Assembly (NCBI RefSeq): GCF_040183065.1
Contig: NC_091120.1
Location: 14,339,208-14,403,207 of the forward strand
DNA length: 64,000 nucleotides
Source of the DNA: Periplaneta americana
Taxonomy: Eukaryota; Arthropoda; Insecta; Blattodea; Blattidae
Direction: 5' to 3'
Numbering within the stretch: the stretch's first letter is position 1; every line of letters begins with the position of its first letter. Shown piece by piece: positions 1 to 8,836 of the stretch. Below the pieces are notes generated by a model. That model saw nothing but the letters and a program-made list of their open reading frames with translations, made no database searches and was not told the origin of the DNA. The translations under genes and the position numbers were made by a program.

Positions 1-83
1 TTATTGCAGTTTTTATTATTGTAGTTATTGTTATTATTATTATTATCATTATTATTATTTTATTGTAGTTATTATTGTTGTTA

Positions 84-134
<51 letters not shown>

Positions 135-158
135 GCTATTATTATCATTATTAAAAAT
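1..158. repeat. (TTA)n/(ATT)n microsatellite
   Basis: An impure ATT/TTG trinucleotide tract that ends just before the splice acceptor of the first RalBP1 exon in the window. The apparent poly-leucine reading through it is intronic, because the conserved protein starts only after the acceptor AG at 167-168. Confidence 0.9.
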
Positions 159-168
159 TTAATTTCAG

Positions 169-307
169 TTAGTGATGATGCCCATGAACGACCATCCAAA
201 AAGGATCTTCTCATAGGTAAACGTAAAGACAAAAAGGATTCGAAGAAGGACCGAGGATATGCAGCTTTAGAGGGTGAGAGTTCTCCTGAAGAAGATCCAG
301 AAATGAA
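169..307 (+). CDS. RalBP1: RalBP1 exon (first in window): basic N-terminal region
   Basis: The acceptor is tttcag at 163-168 and the donor is AA|gttagt at 308. The exon starts with the last two bases of a codon and ends after two bases. It encodes SDDAHER..., a lysine-rich stretch (GKRKDKKDSKKD), then GYAALEGESSPEEDPE. This aligns by eye with the SDD...KKK...GYAAF segment of vertebrate RLIP76, which lies just before the basic region. The upstream start codon is outside the window. Confidence 0.88.
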
Positions 308-466
308 GTTAGTATTAATAAAAAATACAGAATAATGATTATTTCAACCTTTTGATTTGAAGATTGTATAGTAGGCAGAATGTACAATGGCAGTTTTAAT
401 TTATAAAACTTACCACCAGAGTGACCTGCTTAAAATGACAAAGTATACCTAACAAAATGTAATAAT

Positions 467-470
467 TTTA

Positions 471-523
<53 letters not shown>
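467..523. repeat. (AAT)n microsatellite
   Basis: Uninterrupted AAT units. The AT-rich 200 bp that follow look like a decayed repeat, but I recognise no family. Confidence 0.85.
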
Positions 524-525
<2 letters not shown>

Positions 526-723
526 TTTATTTACCTAATCTGACAGGATTAAGATCATAAGACCTTCTCTTCCATCCTATCAGATAGTACACAATAAATA
601 CAAAGTACAAATAATACAAGAAGAAAATAAACATGCATTTAGAGTAGGCCTGCGTAACAGAAATATACATAAGTTAATTGAAATTATGTGCTGTTATTTA
701 AATGATATTTCAAAATCTGACTA

Positions 724-1790
724 GATTGTATTGTATTGTATTGTATTGTATTTATTAACATTCCATGGTATTCATACATGCTTACAGCTAGAATATGGAA
801 CAAGTCAAAAAACTTAATACTAGCCTATTATAAAGTCTTAATTTATAGTCACAGTCTAGATGAAATATATACAGACGAGATTTACAATATAGTCTACTAG
901 TACAACACATAGTTTTAGTATCAATTTCTTGAAGTGTTATTGAATGCCATGAATTCACCTACAGAATAGAAGGCGTGAGAAATTAGGTACTTCTTTAATT
1001 TGGCCCTAAATAATTTTATGTCTTGAGTTTCATTTTTTATATCGATAGGGAGGCTATTAAACATTTTTATTGCCATATAATGCACTCCTTTTTGATAGCA
1101 CGATAGACTTGCCGATGGAGTATGAAAGTCATTTTTTTGACGTGTATTTATGCTATGAACTGTTGAATTAGTTACAAAGTTTTCACGATTACATATGAGG
1201 AAGATTATTAATGAAAAGATATACTGACAAGCCATGGGCATTATTTGTAGTTTTTTGAAAATAGTCCTACACGATTCCCTAGATTTGGCACCTACTATTA
1301 TTCTAATTACTCTTTTTTGTAATAGAAATATACTGTTACTATCTGTGGAATTTCCCCAGAATATTATTCCAAAACTCATTACCAAGTGGAAGTATGCAAA
1401 GTATATTGTTTTTAAGGTATTGATATTTACTATCTTTTGCATAGATCTAATAGCAAAACATGCTGAATTTAGTTTAGGGGTAATTTCTTTAATATGATTT
1501 TTCCAATTTAACACATTATCGATTTTTAAGCCAAGAAATTTGGTTGTTGTTGTTTCTAATAGGGATCTATTGTTAATTATTGCGCTAGAAGTTTGCGACG
1601 TTGAATTTGGACAGGATTTAAATTGAATTATGTTAGTTTTGTTACAATTTAATACCAATTTATTGACTGAGAACCAGTCACATATTTTGAAGAGAATTTC
1701 CTTTGTTGAAGATTGGAATGTGTTGGAGTTTTTGGCTGTAATTACTATACTTGTGTCATCTGCAAAAGGTTATAATTTAGTTACGTCATT
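724..1790 (-). mobile_element. Non-LTR retrotransposon fragment (Jockey/CR1-like RT C-terminus), 5'-truncated
   Basis: The reverse-strand reading from about 1770 begins in the reverse transcriptase catalytic motif FADD (1755-1766). It continues through an open stretch of 245 codons (1658-921) with the usual post-RT thumb sequence, including FLGLKID, NWKNHI and an INTRQ...F-type tail. The 3' end carries a pentanucleotide (TATTG)n tail at 724-752, seen on the + strand. The finger and palm motifs upstream of FADD are missing, so this is a dead, 5'-truncated copy in a RalBP1 intron. Confidence 0.85.
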
Positions 1791-1799
1791 TCTTCATAT

Positions 1800-2174
1800 A
1801 AAATAATGATAATGATCTTTATTTGCAAACCAGTTACATCTTCTCCCAACTCTATCTTACGACATGGATTACGTTCAACCCAGACATTGTTGTGAGATTT
1901 TGTGGATAAAGCTACTACAGACAACAGGTTTCTGTTATGTCTCTATTCACATTATCATTATGTCATCTCACATTCAATAACCTCGGTATAATTAAATTAA
2001 TAAGTCCATCACTTTTCTTTTTACGTTTACATTATAATTATTCAGATATTTTATATAGGGCATATTATGATCATTGTCGAAAATACTTAAGATTTTGTAA
2101 AAGTAATCTTTCCAGGTGTGTTATTATTCGGTTGAGAAGCTTTTATCATCCAGTCTGCTCTAAAAAAAGCTGAA
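1800..2174. other. Intronic stretch without a recognised gene
   Basis: AT-rich, with only short open frames lacking family features. I see nothing assignable before the next retroelement begins near 2175. Confidence 0.5.
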
Positions 2175-2660
2175 AGTTGGAATTTATAAAACAATTATAT
2201 TATTGATTCTTCTGTATGGTTGTGAAACTTGCACTCACACTTTGAGAGAGGAACAGAGGTTAAGAGTGTTTGAGAATAAGGTGCTTAGGAAAATATTTGG
2301 GGCTAAGAGGGATGAAGTTACAGAAGAATGGAGAAAGTTACACAACGCAGAACTGCACGCATTGTATTCTTCACCTGACCTAATTAGGAACATTAAATCC
2401 AGACGTTTGAGATGGGCAGGGCATGTAGCACGTATGGGCAAATCCAGAAATGCATATAGAGTGTTAGTTAGGAAGCCAGAGGGAAAAAAGACCTTTGGGG
2501 AGGCAGAGCCGTAGATGGGAGGATAATATTAAAATGGATTTGAGGGAGGTGGGATATGATAGAGACTGGATTAATCTTTCTCAGGATATGGACTGATGGC
2601 AGGCTTATGTGAGGGTGGCAATGAACTTCCAGGTTCCTTAAAAGCCGTAAGTAAATAAAT
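2175..2660 (+). mobile_element. RTE-like non-LTR retrotransposon 3' fragment, broken ORF
   Basis: The frame at 2203-2514 encodes LLYGCETCTHTLREEQRLRVFENKVLRKIFG and then RLRWAGHVARMG, the characteristic C-terminus of insect RTE-type elements. It is frameshifted at about 2495 (EGKKTFGEAEP instead of the GRPRRRWEDN motif) and ends in an eroded TAAGTAAATAAAT tail. The same family recurs at 30990-31749, 12948-13048 and, antisense, in the 26-28.7 kb array. Confidence 0.85.
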
Positions 2661-3225
2661 CTCACCAGTGTCTTTTAAAACAGTTTCCACCACAACTTGT
2701 CTATAGAAACTATTTCATACTAGTGACGAAATAAATCATAATTGTCTTTAGAGACAATTAATATTAGATACCCTCCACAAAACTGGCTTCATTTATACAC
2801 CGACGGATCCTTGATCTCCAGAGAACAAGGTGCCGGTGCAAGTGTTACGTGCTGTCTCTTCTCACTTTATAGATCTCTTGGATATGGAACAACAAGTTTT
2901 GATGGTGAAATCATTGCAATAAGTGACTGTCTTAGGAATCTTCTATGCCACATCAAAAATTTAGGAATGCAGTTATATTGTCAGACTCCAAAGCAGCTAT
3001 TCTATCAATCGTCTCTAAACACACACCTTCATCTCAAACAGCAGAAATAACTAAAATGCTTTCTCAATTAATATCACTCAATAAAAGAATTGTATTCCAA
3101 TGGATACCGTCCCATTGCGGAATCCTGGGAAACGAGAATGCAGATGCTTTAGCAAAGAAGGGCAGCATTGCTACTTACAGACCTGTTACTAAATCTACGT
3201 ATTATTCTGTGAAGAGATTTATTAA

Positions 3226-3240
3226 ATCTACATACTTAGA
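3226..3240. repeat. Target-site duplication, left copy
   Basis: ATCTACATACTTAGA occurs here and again at 3723-3737. Uninterrupted copies of the host retroelement contain it once (for example near 34915), so it is a 15-bp duplication made when the SINE inserted. Confidence 0.9.
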
Positions 3241-3722
3241 TTTTTATTTATTTTGATGTACCGAAGTACATATGATATTTCCATGCAGATATTCTGCTTT
3301 CTCAGATGATGAGAATTTTTCTCCGTTCCATCTCTCTCTCATCATCTGAGAAAGCAGAATATCTGCATGGAAATATCATATGTACTTCGGTACATCAAAA
3401 TAAATATGATATGCGTAATAAATCACTTTGTGATTTAAAGACGGCGCCCATACCGTCGGACCCCGGCCAACCAGTCACTCATCTGAGTGCACCTCTACAC
3501 ATGTATGGACTTCGGTCCTGCGTGCATAGACATCTATGACGTAGTGCAGAGGGCGGCCACTAGAGGGAACCCATGAGATGGAGCTTAATCTGAGACGATT
3601 CTCAACGGTGTCGGGATTGTATCCGGCGTGGCTTAGTGGTTAAAGCATCAGCACGGAGAGCTGAAAACCCGGGTTCAAATCCCGGCGCCGGAGAGAATTT
3701 TTCTCCGTTCCATCTCTCTCTC
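3241..3722 (+). mobile_element. tRNA-derived SINE with 5' fold-back, inserted in a non-LTR element
   Basis: A 482-bp insertion bounded by the 15-bp duplication. Its first part is a near-perfect inverted repeat (arms about 3248-3313 and 3338-3404, loop about 24 bp). A GC-rich body and a tRNA-like head follow, and then a 3' sequence (GAGAATTTTTCTCCGTTCC) that is also present in the fold-back loop. The extra inverted 5' arm suggests a second, inverted partial copy joined during reverse transcription or integration. Confidence 0.85.
3623..3691 (+). repeat. tRNA-like promoter region of the SINE
   Basis: Box A-like TGGCTTAGTGGTTAAAGC and box B-like GGTTCAAATCC are spaced as in a tRNA, with a CCGGCG.../...CGCCGG acceptor-like pair. 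There is no separate functional tRNA gene context, so I call it the SINE's internal Pol III promoter. Confidence 0.8.
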
Positions 3723-3737
3723 ATCTACATACTTAGA
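3723..3737. repeat. Target-site duplication, right copy
   Basis: Identical to 3226-3240. The retroelement reading frame resumes directly after it. Confidence 0.9.
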
Positions 3738-4289
3738 CTTCAACAAACAAAATTTGATAACACAATCCCAAGGGAAAAAATGGAACTCTCTGCATCAAAA
3801 TCCACAGTTAATTCCCGATTTACCACGAAAATCGTCTGTAGCTGCATTTAGATTGGCAACAGGCCATGATTGTTTGGCCAAACACCTGCATAGAATTGGA
3901 ATATATCAGTCCCCTAACTGCCCATTGTGCAACTCAAACCAAGAAATGGATTCGGAACACCTCAAAATCTGTGCTTCAGTGGCTGGCCATGATAATATCT
4001 TTGAAAAATATTGGAGTGCAAGAGGTCAAATGACTTTATTGTCAAACGCCTGGCATTAGAAAACAACAACAACATATTTAAACAGTGTTTGCATTAGATC
4101 TAGACAGACTGAAGATTTCTGTCTTTTCAAGTAAACATCACATGAGAATATGTTTTTTTGTTGTTTGGTGAATGGTCAAGTTATAAAACGCATTCATCAC
4201 AGCTGTTCTGAACCAGAAGGTGCTTTATTGATAATTAAAGTATATATTAATATACTATCGTACCGTAAACGTGACAAACATTTTTTTTT

Positions 4290-4545
4290 TTTTTTCATTT
4301 CATTTCATAGTTCTCTGCCCAAGGGCAGGTCTTTACTGCAAACCCAGCATTATCCAAACTTTCCCATTTTCTGCCTTCTTCTTAGTCTTCGCACATGATC
4401 CATATATCTTAATGTCGTCTGTCATCTGATACTCTAATTCTGCCCCAAACTCTTCTTCCATTCACCATTCCTTTTAGTGCATCTTCCAGTAGGCAGTTTC
4501 TTCTCAGCCAGTTATTCAACCAATTTCTTTTTCTCTTTGCGTGCA
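4290..4545 (-). repeat. Dispersed repeat fragment, probably retroelement 3' end
   Basis: Starts after a poly-T run at 4281-4294. The C/T-rich text resembles antisense 3' ends of RTE-like elements elsewhere in the window, but no diagnostic motif survives. Confidence 0.35.
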
Positions 4546-4963
4546 TGCGTGTGTATGCGTGCAAGAGAGAGAGATTATTTATATTTTATTTACAAAAGAA
4601 AACCTCAGTCATGTTCTTAATAAATAGTCGCAAATTAGATACACTAAAAATATTAAACATGTACCTGATAAAAAAATTAAATATATGCAGAAACTCATCA
4701 GGATTCTGTACATACCCATCCACTTTCTCATTTTTTATTTCTTTTACTAGCAGTGAAAAATGTCGTAACTACAGTTCTTCCCCCTTCATTGAAAACATTT
4801 TTTTTTTTGTACAAAATAACTTAGATGAGACACAAAACCTTCTTTCTCTTTATAATGACTTGTACAAAGCTTTAACAATTTAGTAAACATAATTATTAAA
4901 CTTGTATTGCTTCATTGCAATTTGTACATTTTATGTTGTGTTTATTGTTGACGTTGTACCTAG

Positions 4964-5205
4964 TATTCAGGAAGAGAAATCTATGGAAATTAATTCCTTT
5001 AGGAGTCCTTCAAAGTCTAAGAAGAGTAAGTCATTCAAATTCTCAAGTAAAAAGGAAAAGAGAGAAAAGTCGAGGGAGAAGGATGCTAAAGAAAAAGAGA
5101 AAGAAGTTGACAAAGAAAAGAAGAAAGAAAAGGAGGGGAAAGTTAAATTAAAACTTAAAGAGCGAAAGAAATCCAAGCACCTGGAAGACGCTACAGAACT
5201 TACAG
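4964..5205 (+). CDS. RalBP1: RalBP1 exon 2 in window: lysine/glutamate-rich region
   Basis: The acceptor is cctag|T at 4963, chosen over the nearby ttcag at 4970 because only the former fits the phase of the preceding exon (AA + T gives Asn). The donor is ACAG|gtaatc at 5206. It encodes a serine/lysine block (SPSKSKKSKSFKFSSKK) and a long run of alternating K and E. This matches the charged region before the RhoGAP domain in RLIP76, part of its membrane/nucleotide-binding N-terminal half. Confidence 0.85.
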
Positions 5206-5309
5206 GTAATCATAGCATAGAGCATGAAATATTTAAGGAAATGATTTAGTTTTTATATTAAAAAATAAACCACACATGTTGGGCCAATTATACAGTGTTC
5301 ATAGATTTG

Positions 5310-5591
5310 ATAAGAAACGTAAAAAAGTATATAGTTACAGTTATATGAACACTAATAAATATAATATAATTATTAAAAATTAGTAAAAGTCGGACATGTT
5401 TCGGAGACTGCAGTCTCCTTTAAGCCACGCAACAACGCGGTTCGATCACCTGAACCAGCCGTTGTGGTAAAGTCACTGAGGATGGAGAAGCAGTCTCCGA
5501 AACATGTCTGACTTTTACTAATTTTTAATAATTATATCATATGCATTAGTGTTCATATAACTGTAATATATAATTTTTTACGTTTCTTATT
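5310..5591. repeat. Fold-back (inverted repeat) element
   Basis: Two arms of about 100 bp (5310-5411 and 5490-5591) are near-perfect inverted complements, including the sequence GACATGTTTCGGAGACTGC and its complement. The loop is about 78 bp. A related, differently arranged copy lies at 11985-12552. It has no coding content, so it is a MITE-like or fold-back element in a RalBP1 intron. Confidence 0.8.
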
Positions 5592-5599
5592 AATGATTT

Positions 5600-6600
5600 A
5601 GTTGATAAAATTTTTCATACAAACCAAGAATTCAAAATTATATTTACTTAAAATTTCCTGGATAACTTCTGAAATGTGTTCATGTTTTTACATGTTCTTG
5701 ATAGGTCTATAGAGTGTCCCCTATTTGCGAATTTGTTACTTGACTGACTTGTTGGACTGTAAGAACGCAAACACATAAATGAGTTATTCTATCATTAAAT
5801 AACAAAATCTTTAAAGTTAGTTAAGTAATAAATTATGGTGTATTCCTGGCTATGTTTTCTTACATAACTTCCATTATAAAATCTCCAATTAAATGAATGT
5901 GTCCACAAATTTTCTTTAGCTAAACTGACATAAATCAATATTGTCATACATTTCTATCAGATTAGGTCGGTAATGAAACTGATATGGCCACAGAAAGTAA
6001 TTAAAATTAGTATTGAAATGTCTTCATTTGATGAGTATATATCTATTTGCAATATACAGTAAAACTTCTTTAGAAAAATAAGGTATCTCGTTATAACAAA
6101 ATTTCACTATTATATTGTGGAATAATTTCCGAGGTCTGGTTCTGTTTTTTGTACATCCACTTGTAAATTGAACTTCTGTATTCCCCTGGAGAATGAAACT
6201 TAATTTGCACAAAAAATGATAACCCCCCCCCCCTTTACCCAAACACAATCAATCTGTAACTTTAATTTCCGAGTTTTAGTAATTGAATTTATACACGTTA
6301 TCAATTATTCTATTTATCAGCAGAACTAAGACACTCATCATTGGACCTACCCATATTTTCTGTTGAACTAGAGATTGTATAGTGATAAGAAAGTTGGTTG
6401 TTTCAAAAAAGAAGTTGGAAATTATAAAAAAAATCATGTTATTTCTCTTTTCTTATTTTATATGAATATTCTAATATTTCGGAATTAAATAAACAGTTTA
6501 TAATGCGACCTAATTCCGGGAGTCAGTCTGCATGCTGTATTGTTGTACTAGAAAGATGAAATTAATTTTGAAGTCTTGTTGATATTGACATGTTGATTTG
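5600..6600. other. Intronic stretch without a recognised gene
   Basis: AT-rich sequence with a (C)10 run near 6223. No element ends, coding similarity or repeat structure recognised. Confidence 0.5.
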
Positions 6601-6610
6601 TTTTGCATAG

Positions 6611-6727
6611 ACGAACAGCCAGTGTTTGGTGTTCCCTTAGAACTGGCTGTTGAGAGAAGCCACTGCCACGATGGGGTGAATATTCCTGTTGTAGTTCGTG
6701 ACTGCATCGACTATGTCCAAGAACATG
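6611..6727 (+). CDS. RalBP1: RalBP1 exon 3 in window: start of RhoGAP domain
   Basis: The acceptor is tgcatag at 6610 and the donor is CATG|gtatga at 6728. It encodes DEQPVFGVPLELAVER, then GVNIPVVVRDCIDYVQEHG. This is the first helix region of RhoGAP domains, matching FGIPL...AV in RLIP76. It begins with two bases completing an Asp codon and ends after one base. Confidence 0.92.
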
Positions 6728-6811
6728 GTATGAAACTACAATTAAATTATATAGGTTTGAGGTTTACTTTTTGTTATCTTTATGTATTCATTGTTTTCTA
6801 CTTTTTCACAG

Positions 6812-6956
6812 GCTTGAACATGGAAGGTATATACAAGGTGTCAGGCATCAAGTCGAAGGTACAACATTTAAGGAGATTATATAACCTCCGTGAAGCTGTT
6901 CAGTTGGCCGACTTTGAGCTGCCTGTCATTACAAGTCTTCTGAAGCAGTTTTTAAG
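6812..6956 (+). CDS. RalBP1: RalBP1 exon 4 in window: RhoGAP catalytic loop (arginine finger is Lys)
   Basis: The acceptor is tttcacag at 6811 and the donor is TAAG|gttaat at 6957. It encodes GLNMEGIYKVSGIKSKV, then LPVITSLLKQFLR. GIY(R)VSG carries the arginine finger in active RhoGAPs; here the codon is AAG (6835-6837), lysine. SLLKQFLR is the conserved second signature helix. The preceding intron is only 84 bp and contains no in-frame stop. Confidence 0.93.
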
Positions 6957-7624
6957 GTTAATTAACTTCTATAAAAACTCATAATTATCAATCAATCAAT
7001 CTTCTTAATGTATCCAGCTGTTTGCTGACAACATAACGTCCACTATAGTCCACTGTAGTCTATTCAGTTGTTTTTCATGAGAAATGAGGGGTATTTTGAT
7101 CGGTGTTCATTATAGATGCCTGTTGCTAGTAGCCAGAGTTGGGGTGTAGTTAATATATACTGCAGGGCTGTGTCTTCTGCAACTGGTACTGATGATTTTA
7201 ATTAAAAAAAAAAAAGAAGTCATAATTATGATGTGACTACAAATCTCGGTTTGTGTTGCTGTATGATTTCTCTTATATTTTGATTTTTAAATTACCTATA
7301 GATTTCATCATCAGAATCGCCTACCCCATTGGGTCTGTTAAGGGAGCAGAAGGGTCATTTTTTTTTTTATCCGAGAAAAAAACTGTTATCGATTTTTGCA
7401 AAGAAATAATCAGTGACCTTTCATTTATACATTGTCCAAATTTTATCGACATAATCGTCCTCAGGCTTTAGATATATTTCACAATTGCAAATAGAATTTC
7501 ATAATAGAAAAATTGACATTTTAAAATCATTTTTCCACATTTCTATTTGTACTGCATTTACTCACATTCATATACTATAGACTCCAACAAATTTCATTCT
7601 AAGTTGTTGAAATTTTTGCTACAT

Positions 7625-7627
<3 letters not shown>

Positions 7628-7665
<38 letters not shown>
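7628..7665. repeat. (TA)n microsatellite
   Basis: A perfect dinucleotide tract within the long intron between exons 4 and 5. Confidence 0.9.
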
Positions 7666-7669
<4 letters not shown>

Positions 7670-7767
7670 AAATATTTCCAAAATCAAAAAATAAAATATA
7701 CTACCTGGACACAAAAAATTAATTATTTTTTAACTGATTAGATTACATTTTTTCAGGTCATTCATAC

Positions 7768-7768
7768 A

Positions 7769-7814
<46 letters not shown>

Positions 7815-8005
7815 ATCATCATCATCATCATCATCATCAGCCATATAGGTTATAGTCCCAGAAGGGCTGTTACAGTCCACAAAAGTTTTCAACTCATCTC
7901 TTCATTGGACGTCCAGTTGATCTCCTATATCTAGGTTGGTAATGCAGGATTGCACGAAGGATTCTCGTCCTAGACATATCTCACATGCTGACGTCAGTTG
8001 TCTTG
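7768..8005 (-). mobile_element. Non-LTR retroelement 3' fragment ending in (CAT)n
   Basis: The reverse strand reads MSRTRILRAILHYQPRYRRSTGRPMKR, then VENFCGL: the C-terminal GRP..R tail of RTE-like elements, with one stop. The tract (CAT)n at 7768-7843 is its 3' simple-repeat tail. Confidence 0.65.
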
Positions 8006-8117
8006 ATAGTGACAAAAAAAACATGCCTCTCCACAATGTACATACAATATATGTTGAAAGTAGTTATTTTAGCTACTTCCTGTCGTGGCAAGCATTTGAT
8101 TAATTATTTTCACTGTT

Positions 8118-8341
8118 TTTTTAATTAGGTTACTTTACGACACTTTATCAACATCTTAGGTTATTTAGCATCTGAATGAAATGAAGGTGATAATGCCTGT
8201 GAAATGAGTCCAGGGTTCAGCACCGAAAGTTACCCAGCATTTGCTCATATTGGGCTGAGGGAAAACCCCGGAAAAAACCTCAACCAGGTAACTTTCCCCG
8301 ACCTGGAATCAACCCGGGCCACCTGGTTTTGCGGTCAGGCT
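8118..8341 (-). mobile_element. tRNA-derived SINE (family with TTACCCAGCATTTGCTC core), truncated
   Basis: Shares the text ...CACTTTATCAACATCTTAGG... and AAAGTTACCCAGCATTTGC with copies at 46850-47100, 19630-21347 and 28806-28994. The antisense tRNA-like head is cut at 8341, where a retroelement fragment begins. Confidence 0.8.
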
Positions 8342-8345
8342 AATT

Positions 8346-8836
8346 AAGAATTGTATTCCAATGGATACCATCCCATTGTGGAATCCTGGGAAACGAGAAT
8401 GCAGATGCTTTAGCAAAGAAGGGCAGCACTGCTACTTACAGACCTGTTACTAAATCTACGTATTACTCTGTGAAAAGATTTATTAAATCTACATACTTAG
8501 ACTTCAACAAACAAAATTTAATAACACAATCTCAAGGGAAAAAATTGGAACTCTCTGCATCAAAATCCACAGTTAATTCCTGATTTACCACGAAAATCGT
8601 CTGTAGCTGCATTTAGATTGGCAACAGGCCATGATTGTTTGGCCAAACACCTGCATAGGATTGGAATATATCAGTCTCCTAACTGCCCATTGTGCAACTC
8701 AAACCAAGAAATGGATTCGGAACACCTCAAAATCTGTGCTTCATTGGCTGGCCATGATAATATCTTTGAAAAATATTGGAGTTTAAGAGGTCAAATGACT
8801 TTATTGTCAAACGCCTGGCATTAGAAAACAACAACA
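8346..8836 (+). mobile_element. RNase H non-LTR retrotransposon fragment
   Basis: Begins inside the RNase H domain (IVFQWIPSHCG, GNENADALAKKG) and runs to the Cys/His tail (CPLCNSNQEMDSEHLKIC) and an (AAC)n tail. It has a one-base insertion after AAAAAA near 8545. It is a heavily 5'-truncated dead copy. Confidence 0.88.

Larger units (their letters stand above)
2729..4072 (+). mobile_element. Non-LTR retrotransposon 3' end with RNase H domain (I/LOA-group-like), interrupted by a SINE
   Basis: Encodes a ribonuclease H domain: YTDGS, then SFDGEIIAI, then DSKAAI (in a shifted frame), then GNENADALAKKG. These hold the D-E-D-D metal ligands. A Cys/His tail follows (CPLCN...SEHLKIC) and the element ends in an (AAC)n tail. 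A frameshift near 2950 and a SINE at 3241-3722 make this copy non-functional. Related copies lie at 8346-8836, 34566-35268, 35757-36692 and 49961-50640 (minus). Confidence 0.88.

Noticed and set aside
75-168. Long poly-leucine start in front of the first RalBP1 exon
   Set aside because: It is translation of an ATT microsatellite upstream of a splice acceptor; the conserved protein begins after 168.
3623-3691. Possible true tRNA gene (also 11380-11446, 43984-44055, 47609-47659)
   Set aside because: Each is embedded in a repeated SINE body, lacks a clean tRNA fold or terminator, and recurs with the same 3' sequence.
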